From contig NZ_JAHGAW010000011.1 in assembly GCF_018603885.1 (NCBI RefSeq), positions 124,001-188,000 of the forward strand: a stretch of DNA of 64,000 nt, given 5' to 3'. Below are positions 28,301-38,397 of this stretch, piece by piece (positions within the stretch are counted from its first letter, which is position 1; every line of letters begins with the position of its first letter). A program made the position numbers and the translations under genes. The notes below the pieces were generated by a model. The model did not search any database. It saw only the letters and a list, made by a program, of their open reading frames with translations, and was not told the DNA's origin. This stretch comes from Sphingobium nicotianae. GTDB taxonomy: Bacteria > Pseudomonadota > Alphaproteobacteria > Sphingomonadales > Sphingomonadaceae.

Positions 28301-30454
28301 ATGAACATCATGGCCCATCGCCTGGAAGCCGGGCAGTTCCATACGATCGAAGCCAAGGGTCACCTCATCCACTATGACAACAATGCCGCAGGATGGCGCT
28401 ATGCGACCCTCCTCGACAAGGAACCCGAGACGATCGAGTGGATCGACAGCTTCGAGCCGGGCGATACTTTGTGGGATATCGGCGCCAATGTCGGCATCTA
28501 CAGCGTCTATGCCGGCGTAAAGGGTATCCGTACGCTGGCCTTCGAACCGCACTTCGCCAATTATCAGCAACTGTGCTGCTCGATCGCGCTCAACGGGCTG
28601 CAGGATCTGGTGACGCCGCTATGCCTGGCGTTCGACAATCGCAAATCGATCGGCGAGCTGAATCTGGCCAGTCTCGACGTTGGGACGTCGATGAGCAATT
28701 TTGGCGCCGCTCTGGATTTCCGCGGTCAGCCGTTCGTTCCGGCCTTCCGCCAGGGCATGATCGGCTATGATATCGACAGCTTCATCGCCGATTTCGGACT
28801 GGCGATTCCGACTCACCTCAAGATCGACGTCGATGGCATCGAACTGGCGATCGTGCAGGGCGCGCAGGCGCTCCTGGCCAACGAGACGTTACAGTCCGTC
28901 TCGATCGAGCTCATCGAAAGCGACCTCGATCAGGTTGCGAGCGTGACCGCACTCCTTGAAGGCGCCGGGCTCCAGTTCGTCCACAAGAAGCAGAATGCCC
29001 ATTTTGCGACGCCCCAGACCGCCGATGTGAAAAATTTCCTGTTTCATCGCGATCCTGCCAAGCTGCTGCGCGCCACGACGCCGGGTGCCGACGCCGGCCC
29101 CGATGAGGATGACGAGGCGCTGGTGACGGTCGACCAGATCGTCGAGCGGATCGTCAGCCGGATCGAGGCAGCGCCTGTCGACGGCGACCCGTGCGATCAT
29201 CTCGTCATGGAGGGCCTGTTCGCGTCGAATGTCTATCGCGAGCTTCTCGCGCGCCTGCCCCAGGATAGTGCGCTTGAGCCGATCGCGCATCCTGATGCGG
29301 TCGACAGCGACGGTCGCGTCACGCGCTACCTTCTCGATCTGACGCGCAATTCGCTCGCGCGGCTCGATCCTGACGATCAGCAATTCTGGCAGGCAATGAT
29401 CGAGGTCTTCACCGCGCCCGCCATCGCGCGCGCCGTTGTCGCCAAGTTTGAAGACAAGCTGCGCGATCGTTTCGGCGACGACATGCCTGAGCTGATCGCC
29501 GTTCCCCTGCTCTATCGCGATTTCCCGGGTTATCGTATCGGCATTCATCCCGATGCGGCGAGCAAGGTCGCCACGCTGCAATTCTATCTGCCGGCGGACG
29601 AGACGCAGGCGCATCTGGGGACCGTATTCCACCGCAAGGGCGCAGCGGGCTTTGAACGCGTGAAGACCAACAACTTCCACCCCAACAGCGCCTATGCCTT
29701 TGTGCGGACGGAAGAGAGCTGGCACAGCGTCGATGAAATCGGCCCGCACGAGGCGCCCCGCAATACGATCGCCCTCACCTTCTACATCAAGGGGCAGGAA
29801 TATAGGTCGGCGCCCATGGCGGACATGAACTCGATCGCGCCCCAACCGGCCGCGGTTGCCCCGACCCCATCCCACATCCTCAACGACGTCTACGATGCGT
29901 CGATGAGCGAGGCGCTGCGCGTCCTCGCCGCCACCTTCACGCGCCGCGACGATGTCGCCACCCTGTTCCTAGAGGGCGGCACGGGCGTCGAGCTGGGCGT
30001 TGCCGGGGGCGACTTTTCCGAACGCATCCTCAAGCGCTCGAAGGTCGGCTATCTTTACAGCATCGACATGTGGGCCGGCGATCGCGGCCATGACATGGAT
30101 CAGTATCGCGAGACCATCGTGCGCCTGGCGCCCTATCGCGACCGCAACGCCATCTGGCGGATGCGCTTCGAGGATGCGCTGCCGCTCTTCGCCGACCATT
30201 CGCTCGATTATGTCTATGTCGATGGCTATGCCCATGACGGCGAGCTCAACGGCGCGACCTTCCGCGACTGGTTCCCCAAGCTGAAGCGGGGCGGCTTCAT
30301 CGCGGGGGACGACTACCACGCCGATTGGCCGCTGGTAGTCGCAGCCGTCGACAGGTTCGCGGCCGATGTCGGGCTGGAGCTCCACGTGATCAGGTGCGGC
30401 GAGGTCGATACCTGGAATTCCAAATATCCGACCTGGTTCGCGATGAAGCCCTGA
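28301..30454 (+). CDS. Three-domain FkbM methyltransferase / 2OG-Fe(II) oxygenase-like / class I methyltransferase fusion
   Basis: 717-residue protein with three apparent catalytic domains. (1) FkbM-type SAM methyltransferase, about 20-255: WDIGANVGIYSVYA (58-71) and KIDVDGIELAIVQGA (174-188). (2) About 280-500, a 2OG-Fe(II) oxygenase-like fold: His416-x-Asp418 (GYRIGIHPD), distal His475 (SWHSVDEI), Arg487 twelve residues later, as expected for iron and 2-oxoglutarate binding. (3) About 525-717, class I methyltransferase: GVELGVAGGDFSE (562-574), YSIDMW, YVYVDGYAHDGE. The ATG at 28301 follows GAGGAG. The domain order suggests consecutive methylation and hydroxylation of one substrate, probably a sugar or lipid-linked glycan. 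No function is proven. Confidence 0.8.
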   Translation: MNIMAHRLEAGQFHTIEAKGHLIHYDNNAAGWRYATLLDKEPETIEWIDSFEPGDTLWDIGANVGIYSVYAGVKGIRTLAFEPHFANYQQLCCSIALNGLQDLVTPLCLAFDNRKSIGELNLASLDVGTSMSNFGAALDFRGQPFVPAFRQGMIGYDIDSFIADFGLAIPTHLKIDVDGIELAIVQGAQALLANETLQSVSIELIESDLDQVASVTALLEGAGLQFVHKKQNAHFATPQTADVKNFLFHRDPAKLLRATTPGADAGPDEDDEALVTVDQIVERIVSRIEAAPVDGDPCDHLVMEGLFASNVYRELLARLPQDSALEPIAHPDAVDSDGRVTRYLLDLTRNSLARLDPDDQQFWQAMIEVFTAPAIARAVVAKFEDKLRDRFGDDMPELIAVPLLYRDFPGYRIGIHPDAASKVATLQFYLPADETQAHLGTVFHRKGAAGFERVKTNNFHPNSAYAFVRTEESWHSVDEIGPHEAPRNTIALTFYIKGQEYRSAPMADMNSIAPQPAAVAPTPSHILNDVYDASMSEALRVLAATFTRRDDVATLFLEGGTGVELGVAGGDFSERILKRSKVGYLYSIDMWAGDRGHDMDQYRETIVRLAPYRDRNAIWRMRFEDALPLFADHSLDYVYVDGYAHDGELNGATFRDWFPKLKRGGFIAGDDYHADWPLVVAAVDRFAADVGLELHVIRCGEVDTWNSKYPTWFAMKP

Positions 30455-30469
30455 CCGGAGCCGCGATCC

Positions 30470-31489
30470 ATGTTTTATGACATCAAGCAACGTCTCGCTC
30501 TCCGGAGCAACCTCACCGCCGAGCAGATGCTTGCGCACGGCCGCTCGGTGCTTGCCATAGAGGCGAGTGCCCTCACCCAGCTTGGCGACCAGCTGGACGA
30601 ATCCTTTCCGCAGGCGATCGAGCTGCTGCTGGCGACCAGCGGCCGCGTGATCGTCAGCGGCATGGGCAAATCCGGGCATGTCGCCCGCAAGATGGCGGCG
30701 ACCTTCTCGTCGACCGGCCTCCCCGCCTTCTTCGTCCATCCCGGCGAGGCCGCGCACGGCGATCTTGGCATGATCACGCCGGGGGACGTGCTGGTCGCGC
30801 TTTCCAATTCCGGTGCGACAAGCGAGTTGCAACCGATCATGCGGCATGCGCGTCTTCTTGACTGCCCGGTGATCGGCATCACATCGCAGCGGGGCTCGCC
30901 GATGGGCCAGATCGCCACCGTCTGCCTGACCCTGCCACGGGTCCGCGAGGCATGCCCTGCGAACATCTCGCCGACCACCACGACAACCCTGATGCTCGCG
31001 CTGGGCGACGCCCTTGCCGTCACCGTTATGCACGCCCACGGCATCTCCCGCACCCAGCTCGAACTGCTGCATCCGGGCGGATCGATCGGCTCGCGCTTGC
31101 TGCCGGTCGACAAGATGATGCACGAGGGCGCCGAGCTTCCGCTCGTGTCGGCCGACGCGCCAATGCAGGATGTGCTGGTTATAATGACCGAGAAAAGCTT
31201 CGGCATCGCCGGCGTGATCGACGCGGCCGGGCGTCTGATCGGCACGATCACGGACGGCGACCTACGCCGCAAGATCGACGGTTTGCTTGCGCGCAGCGCG
31301 GGCGACGTCATGACCGCGAGCCCCAAGACCATCCCAGGCGGAACCTATGCCGAGGACGCCTTCGCGATCATGACCATCAATCGGATCACGGCCCTGTTCG
31401 TCATGGATGCCGATGCGCCGGAGAGGCCCATCGGCCTGCTCCACATCCACGATCTCAATCGTCTCGGCATGACGCCGGCCCAGCAATGA
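30470..31489 (+). CDS. kdsD: D-arabinose-5-phosphate isomerase (KdsD/KpsF/GutQ family)
   Basis: 339 residues: a SIS sugar-isomerase domain ([32 protein letters not shown]) followed by two CBS domains (near 215-335). It converts ribulose-5-phosphate to arabinose-5-phosphate, the first step to Kdo. It begins 15 bases after the trimodular gene and overlaps kdsA by ATGA. KpsF copies of this family often belong to capsule clusters. Confidence 0.92.
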   Translation: MFYDIKQRLALRSNLTAEQMLAHGRSVLAIEASALTQLGDQLDESFPQAIELLLATSGRVIVSGMGKSGHVARKMAATFSSTGLPAFFVHPGEAAHGDLGMITPGDVLVALSNSGATSELQPIMRHARLLDCPVIGITSQRGSPMGQIATVCLTLPRVREACPANISPTTTTTLMLALGDALAVTVMHAHGISRTQLELLHPGGSIGSRLLPVDKMMHEGAELPLVSADAPMQDVLVIMTEKSFGIAGVIDAAGRLIGTITDGDLRRKIDGLLARSAGDVMTASPKTIPGGTYAEDAFAIMTINRITALFVMDADAPERPIGLLHIHDLNRLGMTPAQQ

Positions 31490-32349
31490 GCTATGGCGCG
31501 CGCATGACAGAAACCCACCCGGACTATCGCACCGTCACGATCGGCCAGATCGAGGTGGCCAATGACCGGCCCCTGGCGCTGATCGCCGGCCCCTGCGCCA
31601 TGCAATCGCGCGCGCATGCGCTGGAGACGGCGCAGGCGCTGGTCGAGATGACCGCGGCGATCGGCATGCCGTTGATCTACAAGTCTTCTTTTGACAAAGC
31701 CAACCGCACGTCGGCCAACGCGCCGCGCGGTATCGGCCTCGCTAAGGCACTCGACATCTTCGCCGAGGTCAAGGAGCGCTTCGGCTGCCCGGTGATCACC
31801 GACGTACATGAAAACGGCCACTGCGCCCCGGTCGCCGAAGTTGTCGACGTCCTCCAGATTCCGGCTTTCCTTTGCCGCCAGACCGATCTCCTGCTTGCGG
31901 CGGCCGCGACCGGCCGCGCCATCAACGTCAAGAAGGGGCAGTTCCTCGCACCGTGGGACATGGCCAATGTTGCCGCGAAGGTCCGTAGCACCGGCAATGA
32001 CAGGATCCTGCTCACCGAACGCGGGGCGAGCTTCGGCTATAACACGCTGGTGAGCGACATGCGTGCCCTTCCCATTCTGGCCGAGACTGGTTGCCCGATC
32101 GTCTTCGACGCGACCCACAGCGTACAGCAGCCCGGCGGCCAGGGTACCAGCTCAGGCGGCGAGCGCCGCTTCGTTCCGGTGCTGGCCCGCGCGGCCGTTG
32201 CAATCGGCGTCGCGGCCGTCTTTATCGAGACGCATGAAGACCCGGACAATGCCCCGAGCGACGGGCCCAATATGGTGCCCCTCGACGAGCTACCAGCCCT
32301 TCTTGCCGACCTGCAGGCATTTGATGCGCTGGCCAAGCGCATCGGCTGA
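31486..32349 (+). CDS. kdsA: 3-deoxy-8-phosphooctulonate (Kdo-8-P) synthase
   Basis: 287-residue KdsA condensing arabinose-5-phosphate with phosphoenolpyruvate. Signatures: [47 protein letters not shown]. The ATGA overlap with kdsD supports the start at 31486; an ATG at 31504 is a possible alternative. It converges on parB with only 15 bases between stops and no visible terminator. Confidence 0.94.
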   Translation: MSYGARMTETHPDYRTVTIGQIEVANDRPLALIAGPCAMQSRAHALETAQALVEMTAAIGMPLIYKSSFDKANRTSANAPRGIGLAKALDIFAEVKERFGCPVITDVHENGHCAPVAEVVDVLQIPAFLCRQTDLLLAAAATGRAINVKKGQFLAPWDMANVAAKVRSTGNDRILLTERGASFGYNTLVSDMRALPILAETGCPIVFDATHSVQQPGGQGTSSGGERRFVPVLARAAVAIGVAAVFIETHEDPDNAPSDGPNMVPLDELPALLADLQAFDALAKRIG

Positions 32350-32364
32350 TCTCGCGAAGGAATT

Positions 32365-33267
32365 TCAGAAACCGCCGCCGGTCAGTTTCTGACAGATCAT
32401 ATCGAGCTGCTCGAGACTGGAATACTGCAAGGTCAGCGATCCCTTGCCGCCCTCGTGACTGATGCCGACCTTGAGGCCGAGCAGATCCGACAAATGCTGC
32501 TCCATCGCAACAAGATCGGGATCGCGCGATCCCGAGGGTGCCGCCTTCTCTCCACGTGACGATTCGCCGCCGTCGCGTGCAACGCGCACCAGCCGCTCGG
32601 TCTCGCGAACGGACAAATCCTTCGCCGCAATGTCATTCGCCAGTGCGATGCTGTTGGGCGCGCCGATCAGTGCGCGGCCGTGACCCATGCTGAGCCGGCC
32701 CGCCATGACGAGATCCTGCACCTCTCCCGGAAGATCGAGAAGCCGCATCAGGTTTGCGACGTGGCTGCGCGACTTTCCGACGATTCGCGCCAGCCCTTCC
32801 TGGCTGTGCTGGAACTGGGCGATGAGACGCCTGTAGGCCTGTGCCTCCTCGATCGGGTTGAGATCTTCCCGCTGGATATTTTCGACGAGCGCGATCTCCA
32901 GCGTTTCGCCCTCGCTAAAGTCGCGCACGATTGCGGGGATCTCGTGCAGCTGTGCCTTCTGCGCAGCACGCCACCGCCGTTCGCCGGCGACGATCTGATA
33001 GCGCTCGCCGGGCTTCGCCCGTACGATAATCGGCTGGATGACGCCGCGCGCACGAATACTCTCGGCAAGCTCGTCCAGCGCCGATTCATCGAAATGGCGG
33101 CGTGGCTGATCCGGATGTGGAGCTACCCGCGCGATGGGGAGGAGTTGGATGGAACGATCGCCGCTCGACGAATCGCCATCGGACTTGCCGCGCACCGGTA
33201 CATCGCGATTCGCCTCGCCGAGCAATGCGGAAAGGCCACGGCCGAGAGGGCGCCGGGCGTCGCTCAT
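32365..33267 (-). CDS. parB: ParB chromosome-partitioning protein (CTPase)
   Basis: 300-residue ParB. N-terminal [21 protein letters not shown]-binding motif region ([25 protein letters not shown]), helix-turn-helix for parS binding ([16 protein letters not shown]) and a C-terminal dimerisation domain are all recognisable. The start overlaps the parA stop (ATGA). Cognate parS candidates lie 0.9-4.8 kb upstream within the same operon. Confidence 0.96.
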   Translation of the reverse strand: MSDARRPLGRGLSALLGEANRDVPVRGKSDGDSSSGDRSIQLLPIARVAPHPDQPRRHFDESALDELAESIRARGVIQPIIVRAKPGERYQIVAGERRWRAAQKAQLHEIPAIVRDFSEGETLEIALVENIQREDLNPIEEAQAYRRLIAQFQHSQEGLARIVGKSRSHVANLMRLLDLPGEVQDLVMAGRLSMGHGRALIGAPNSIALANDIAAKDLSVRETERLVRVARDGGESSRGEKAAPSGSRDPDLVAMEQHLSDLLGLKVGISHEGGKGSLTLQYSSLEQLDMICQKLTGGGF

Positions 33268-34046
33268 GCGGCAATCTCCTGTTTCGGCAGTCGGTCGATC
33301 AACTCTCTTGCAAGCGCCATATAGGCTTCCGAGCCGGCGCAACGCATGTCGTAAATGAGCGCGGGCATCCCATGGCTGGGCGCTTCCGAAAGGCGCACGT
33401 TGCGCGGAATAACCGTCTTGAACACGAGATCGCCAAGGCAGGCGCGCACATCGTCGGCGACTTGATCGGTGAGACGATTGCGTCGATCATACATGGTCAG
33501 CGCCACTCCCAGGATCGACAAACCCGGGTTGAAGCGGGCACGGATGCGTTCGACCGTCTGTAGGAGCTGGGAGAGCCCCTCAAGCGCGAAGAACTCGCAT
33601 TGCAGCGGCACCAGCACGGATTGGACCGCGATCATGGCGTTGACGGTCAGCAGCCCGAGCGAGGGCGGACAATCGATCAGGCACACATCCCAGCGATGGT
33701 CACTCCCGTTCGAGAAGGCGTTGATCAGCCGGTGGGTACGCTGCTCGACTTCGATGAGTTCGATTTCGGCGCCCGAGAGATCCTGCGTTGCGGGGATCAG
33801 ATCAAGTCCTGGCACCAGAGTGGCCATGACGGCTTCATCAAGAGTGCAATCACCCATCAACAGGTCATAACTCGAATGCCCACGGTCGCGCTGATTGATC
33901 CCGAGTCCCGTGGAAGCATTGCCCTGGGGATCGAGGTCGATCAGCAGCGTGCGATGACCGGTCGCGGCAAGCGCGGTGGCGAGATTGATGGCGCTGGTCG
34001 TTTTCCCGACCCCGCCCTTCTGATTGGCGATGGCGATGCTGATCAT
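33264..34046 (-). CDS. parA: ParA chromosome-partitioning ATPase
   Basis: 260-residue Soj/ParA with the deviant Walker A NQKGGVGKTT at the N-terminus and Walker B-like CLIDCPPSLGLLT. It drives origin segregation with ParB. Overlaps rsmG and parB by 4 bases on each side, so rsmG-parA-parB are translationally coupled. Confidence 0.96.
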   Translation of the reverse strand: MISIAIANQKGGVGKTTSAINLATALAATGHRTLLIDLDPQGNASTGLGINQRDRGHSSYDLLMGDCTLDEAVMATLVPGLDLIPATQDLSGAEIELIEVEQRTHRLINAFSNGSDHRWDVCLIDCPPSLGLLTVNAMIAVQSVLVPLQCEFFALEGLSQLLQTVERIRARFNPGLSILGVALTMYDRRNRLTDQVADDVRACLGDLVFKTVIPRNVRLSEAPSHGMPALIYDMRCAGSEAYMALARELIDRLPKQEIAA

Positions 34047-34738
34047 GACGGTTTCCGCACGCGGGACGAATTGCTCCGTCCGCCATGCGGCGCGTAAGAA
34101 AAGCTGCTGGGCCGACGGACAAGCTGATTGATGGTCACGATAGCGCTTTCGGGATCGGTGATGCTCTGTTCCACGTGAAACACAGCTTGCCAGTCGCGGC
34201 GGATGATTTCCAGTTCCTTCTCGCCCTGACGGCCTTTTGGTAACAGCCAGACGGTCTTTTCATCCGACAGGTGGCGCGCGGTCATCAGCAGACGATCCAG
34301 CGGTGCATAGGCCCGCGCTGATATGACCGCGGCGGGTTCCCTGAACCGACTATTCTCCACCTTCCCCCCGATCACCTCCGCATGGCGAAGGCCAAGCTCA
34401 TCGACGCAGCGCTGAAGGAAGGCCACGCGCAATGGGCGAGCTTCTACAAGCTTCATGGGCGAATCCCGCAGGCAGGCAATGACAATTCCCGGAAAGCCGG
34501 CACCCGTCCCAAGATCGATCCAGTCGGCATCCGCCCTGGGCGGCGGTGCCAGGCGGACCAGTTGCGCCGAGTCGGCAATGTGCCGCGCCCAGATATGAGG
34601 GCGGCTACTGCCGGAAATCAGGTTCTGCCGATCGGCTTCATCCAGCACCAATTCGACGAAGCGGCGCAATCGGTCCCCACCCTCGCTGTCCCACCAGCCC
34701 TGTTTGGCGAGCCATGCCTGAGCCTCTTCTTCGGTCAT
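34043..34738 (-). CDS. rsmG: RsmG, 16S rRNA (guanine-527-N7) methyltransferase
   Basis: 231-residue GidB/RsmG with the SAM motif [12 protein letters not shown] and the family stretch [17 protein letters not shown]. The C-terminus carries about 20 extra Ser/Arg-rich residues after the fold. It lies in the mnmG-rsmG-parA-parB series; a parS site is embedded in its coding sequence at 34167-34182. Confidence 0.94.
   Translation of the reverse strand: MTEEEAQAWLAKQGWWDSEGGDRLRRFVELVLDEADRQNLISGSSRPHIWARHIADSAQLVRLAPPPRADADWIDLGTGAGFPGIVIACLRDSPMKLVEARPLRVAFLQRCVDELGLRHAEVIGGKVENSRFREPAAVISARAYAPLDRLLMTARHLSDEKTVWLLPKGRQGEKELEIIRRDWQAVFHVEQSITDPESAIVTINQLVRRPSSFSYAPHGGRSNSSRVRKPS
34167..34182. promoter_or_regulatory. 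parS site 1 (inside rsmG)
   Basis: The 16-mer TGTTCCACGTGAAACA matches the general parS palindrome TGTTTCACGTGAAACA at 15 of 16 positions. Close to parAB, so it is very likely a ParB loading site. Confidence 0.9.
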
Positions 34739-36591
34739 GCGGCGCGTTGTCGCACGGCGACGAGCAACGCCGCCAGGGCCGCCGGCGTGATTCCGCGAAT
34801 TCGCGCAGCGGCACCCAGCGTTTCCGGTCGAGCGAGGTCCAACCGCTCAATCATTTCGGCGCTCAGCCCGCCGATGCCCGCGAAATCGAGATTGGTAGGC
34901 AATGCGATCGCTTCATTGGCGCGCAGTGCCCGGACCTCGGCCTCCTGTCGCTCGACATAGGGCGCGTAGATTGCGTCCTGCATCACCTCGCCAAGGAGAT
35001 CGGCATCCGTGTCTTTCAGGATGTTCGGGAACACGGCCGCCAGATGCTCCATCGTCACCGCCGGAAAGCGGACCCATTCCCGAAGAGGCCGGCGAATGCC
35101 ATCGTCGCGAACGTCCGCACCGGCCAGTTGCAGCGAACCCGGCGGCGCGATCTCGTCGAACAAAGTATCAAGGTTGTGGCGCGCGCCAACCCTCTCTTCC
35201 AACCAGCGCACACGGTCCTCGCCTACGAGGCCCAGTCGCGCCCCTATCGGCGTCAGCCGGGTGGCGGCATTATCCGCGCGTAGGCGCAACCGAAACTCGG
35301 CCCGCGCCGTCAACATCCGATAGGGTTCGGTGATTCCCTGGAGACAGAGATCGTCGATCAACACGCCGAGATAGCTCTCCGCCCGGTCCAGCACCAACGG
35401 CTCCAAATCCAACGCATGAGCTGCTGCATTGGCCCCGGCGACAACGCCCTGCGCCGCTGCCTCCTCATAGCCGGTCGTCCCATTGATCTGTCCTGCGAGA
35501 AAGAGACCGGGCATTGCTGACAGACCAAGCCGACGATCGAGCGCGCGCGGATCGATATGATCATATTCCACCGCATAGCCGGCGACGACCATCTCGACCT
35601 GCTCGAGACCAGGCAGCGTGCGCAGGAAGGCCAATTGCACGTCCGCGGGCAGCGAGGTGCTCAGCCCATTCGGATAGACGAGGTGCGTCGTCAGACCTTC
35701 CGGCTCGAGGAAGATCTGGTGTCCGTCCCGATCGCCGAAGCGAACGACCTTGTCTTCAATAGACGGGCAATAACGCGGACCGCGCCCCTCAATGTCTCCG
35801 GAGAACAATGGCGATTGGTCGAGCCCATCGCGAATGATCTGGTGCGTATCGTCGTTCGTTCGCGTTATTGCGCACGCAAGCTCCGGCTGGCGCATCGCCT
35901 CGGGCAGACCGAGAAACGACATGCTCCAGACGTCGCGATCCGTCGGCTGGGCGTCCAGCCCTCCCCAGTCAATGGTGCGTCCGTCGAGCCGCGCGGGCGT
36001 CCCCGTCTTGAGGCGGCCCATTGGAAGGTCGAACGCACGTAGCTGCTGAGCGAGCATATTCGCGGCATGTTCGCCCAGCCTGCCCCCCACCATCCGCTCG
36101 GCGCCCCGGAATAGGCGACCGCCGAGGAACGTGCCCGTCGTCAGCACAACAGCGCTTGCGCAAATCACGGAACCGTCGCCGAGAACGACGCCCGATACAC
36201 GGCCATGCTCAACCTTCAGGGCAGCCGCCTCTCCGGCAATCACTTCGAGGCCAGACTGTGTCGCGACCATTTCCTGGATGGCGGATCGATACAGCAGGCG
36301 ATCTGCCTGAACACGTGGTCCGCGCACCGCTGCGCCCTTGCTGGCATTCAGCATACGCCGGTGGATCGCTGCGCGGTCGGCCGCGCGCGCCATAAGACCA
36401 TCGAGCGCGTCCACTTCGCGGACGAGATGCCCCTTGCCCAATCCGCCAATCGAAGGGTTGCAAGACATCTCGCCGATGCGCGCCGGATCGGCCGTCACAA
36501 GAGCAACGCGGGCGCCGCGCCGGGCCGCCACTGTCGCCGCCTCTGTTCCAGCATGGCCGCCGCCGACGATGATGACGTCGAATTTGTTCAT
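34735..36591 (-). CDS. mnmG: MnmG (GidA), tRNA U34 cmnm5 modification enzyme, FAD subunit
   Basis: 618-residue MnmG. FAD-binding [10 protein letters not shown] at the N-terminus, [20 protein letters not shown] and the later [16 protein letters not shown] are diagnostic. It works with MnmE to modify uridine-34 in several tRNAs. Overlaps rsmG by 4 bases. Confidence 0.97.
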   Translation of the reverse strand: MNKFDVIIVGGGHAGTEAATVAARRGARVALVTADPARIGEMSCNPSIGGLGKGHLVREVDALDGLMARAADRAAIHRRMLNASKGAAVRGPRVQADRLLYRSAIQEMVATQSGLEVIAGEAAALKVEHGRVSGVVLGDGSVICASAVVLTTGTFLGGRLFRGAERMVGGRLGEHAANMLAQQLRAFDLPMGRLKTGTPARLDGRTIDWGGLDAQPTDRDVWSMSFLGLPEAMRQPELACAITRTNDDTHQIIRDGLDQSPLFSGDIEGRGPRYCPSIEDKVVRFGDRDGHQIFLEPEGLTTHLVYPNGLSTSLPADVQLAFLRTLPGLEQVEMVVAGYAVEYDHIDPRALDRRLGLSAMPGLFLAGQINGTTGYEEAAAQGVVAGANAAAHALDLEPLVLDRAESYLGVLIDDLCLQGITEPYRMLTARAEFRLRLRADNAATRLTPIGARLGLVGEDRVRWLEERVGARHNLDTLFDEIAPPGSLQLAGADVRDDGIRRPLREWVRFPAVTMEHLAAVFPNILKDTDADLLGEVMQDAIYAPYVERQEAEVRALRANEAIALPTNLDFAGIGGLSAEMIERLDLARPETLGAAARIRGITPAALAALLVAVRQRAA

Positions 36592-36643
36592 GGCGCCGCT
36601 CTAGCCCTCGCGGCGAATGGGGTCAAAGCCTCTATCGGCCCCC

Positions 36644-36659
36644 CGTTCCACGTGGAACA
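36644..36659. promoter_or_regulatory. parS site 2 (mnmE-mnmG gap)
   Basis: A perfect 14-base palindrome GTTCCACGTGGAAC (36645-36658) flanked by C and A, close to the parS consensus. It lies in the only noncoding gap between mnmE and mnmG. Confidence 0.88.
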
Positions 36660-36707
36660 TAATAGGAAAAGCGTCCCAACAATCCCGGCCGAGAATCCCG
36701 GCCGCCT

Positions 36708-38009
36708 TCACTTTCCTATGCAGAATCCGGAAAAAAGTTCATCCAGAACGGCATCGGTCGTCGCCCGCCCCGTCAACTCATCCAATGCGCCAAGCGCCTG
36801 GCGCAGGCATTCACCGATCAGTATGTCGTCCTCGAGGCCGGCTGCATCTCGAAGCGAAACCGCCGCCCGCTGAAGGGCTGTGCGCTGCCGCCGCGACAGC
36901 GCATAATCTCCCGGCATAGGCAGCAGGGATTGCGCGGTATCGCAGAGCATTTCGACCAGCTCGTCCATGCCCTGCCCTGTTAGAGCCGACACCGACACGC
37001 CGTCCCTCCTCTCCTTTTCCCTATCCGCTTTGGCCGCGACCTGGATAATCCTGGCGTCCGTCTCTGGAGCCGCCCGTCCCTCGCCAAGCCAAAGCAGAAT
37101 GTCCGCTCCTGCTATCAGTGTCTCCGCGAGCGCCATCCCGACGCGCTCGATGGCGTCCTCTGTTGCGCCACGAAGCCCCGCCGTGTCGGCGATCACCATC
37201 GGAATGCCGCGGATCGCCAGGGACGCTTCGATTACATCACGCGTTGTGCCTGCAATGGGAGAGACGATCGCCCCCTCCCGGCCGATCAGCCGATTGAACA
37301 AGGTCGACTTACCCGCATTCGGCGGCCCCCCGATCGCCACTCTGACGCCGTCTCGCAATCGGTCGGCAGATGGTTTGCTCAGGTCGGCGTCCATGTCGTC
37401 CGCAATGGCGACACAGGCATCGCCAAACCCGGTCAATGCGCTTGTCGCTTCCACGTCCCCCTCATCGGAGAAATCAATCCTTGCCTCGACCTCCGCGGCG
37501 AGACGTCGAAGCCCGGTCGTCCATAATTCGATCTTGCGTGACAACGCCCCGCCCATCATTGCCATCGCCGCACGGCGCTGCAGCGCCGTCTCCGCCGCCA
37601 GCAAATCGCCCAGGCCTTCGATCGACGCGAGGTCCGTCTTGCCATTGACGAATGCGCGCCGCGTGAACTCCCCTGGTTCGGCGAGCCGGAGGCCCGGCAA
37701 GCGCTCAAGGGCCGTTTCAATCCCTCGCAAAACAGCGCGCGAGCCGTGCCCATGCAGCTCGGCCATATCCTCTCCGGTCTCGGTGCGCGGGCCGGGGAAG
37801 ATGATGAGCAGGCCCTCATCGAGCGTTTCACCCGTCGCCGGATCGATGAAGCGGCGGAAAGCAGCTTGACGCGGCGCAGGCAGATCGCGCGTGGTAAGAG
37901 CTCGGGCGGCCGTCATTGCCGCCGGGCCGGAGAGGCGGACAACAGCGATCGCCGCGGGCGGTTGCCCGCTCGACAAGGCAAAGATTGTGGAGGTCTCGGG
38001 CGCGCTCAT
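36708..38009 (-). CDS. mnmE: MnmE (TrmE), tRNA modification GTPase
   Basis: 433-residue MnmE: N-terminal tetrahydrofolate-binding domain (TIFALSSGQPPAAIAVVRLSG region), helical domain, inserted G domain with GPPNAGKSTLFN and DTAGLR, and the C-terminal Cys motif FCIGK. Partner of MnmG encoded just downstream. Confidence 0.96.
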   Translation of the reverse strand: MSAPETSTIFALSSGQPPAAIAVVRLSGPAAMTAARALTTRDLPAPRQAAFRRFIDPATGETLDEGLLIIFPGPRTETGEDMAELHGHGSRAVLRGIETALERLPGLRLAEPGEFTRRAFVNGKTDLASIEGLGDLLAAETALQRRAAMAMMGGALSRKIELWTTGLRRLAAEVEARIDFSDEGDVEATSALTGFGDACVAIADDMDADLSKPSADRLRDGVRVAIGGPPNAGKSTLFNRLIGREGAIVSPIAGTTRDVIEASLAIRGIPMVIADTAGLRGATEDAIERVGMALAETLIAGADILLWLGEGRAAPETDARIIQVAAKADREKERRDGVSVSALTGQGMDELVEMLCDTAQSLLPMPGDYALSRRQRTALQRAAVSLRDAAGLEDDILIGECLRQALGALDELTGRATTDAVLDELFSGFCIGK

Positions 38010-38014
38010 CTCAA

Positions 38015-38030
38015 TATTTCACGTGGGACC
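38015..38030. promoter_or_regulatory. parS-like site 3 (degenerate, just upstream of mnmE)
   Basis: TATTTCACGTGGGACC matches the alphaproteobacterial parS pattern at about 13 of 16 positions, with the central TTCACGTGG intact. It lies 6 bases upstream of the mnmE start. Confidence 0.6.
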
Positions 38031-38031
38031 T

Positions 38032-38298
38032 TCACCGATCCTTCTTCGTCGGCCCATTAGCCCCGCCCGCTGCGGCATTGATGCCCAAATCCATCAGGCT
38101 CGCGAAGAGCTTCATGCCAGCGTCGCCCATGGGAGACATGCTTCGGAACATGCGTTCCATCTGCTCAAGATTGGTCTGGCCGCTCATCGCGTCGGTTGCG
38201 GCCTGCAGATAGAGATCGTGGATCGGCTTCATGTCCGGCAGCCCCATGAAAGCCCGGGCTTCCTCGGGCGTGCAATCGACGTTGACGGTGAATTTCAT
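38032..38298 (-). CDS. DUF6489 family small protein
   Basis: 88-residue protein beginning MKFTVNVDCTPEEARAFMGL with a helical Met-rich middle (MERMFRSMSPMGD). This matches the alphaproteobacterial DUF6489 group, function unknown. It starts the mnmE-mnmG-rsmG-parAB direction of transcription, 22 bases before mnmE, so it is probably co-transcribed with it. Confidence 0.85.
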   Translation of the reverse strand: MKFTVNVDCTPEEARAFMGLPDMKPIHDLYLQAATDAMSGQTNLEQMERMFRSMSPMGDAGMKLFASLMDLGINAAAGGANGPTKKDR

Positions 38299-38397
38299 GG
38301 CTCTCGCTCCGTGTGATCGCTGGCCGGCATCACTGCCAGAGATGCCCCAAACGCGCGGGCTTGGCCAGAATTTTCCCCGATTCGCGCTGAGCCTGGC

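Noticed and set aside
32547-32562. CACGTG-centred site within parB
   Set aside because: Only about 10 of 16 parS positions match.
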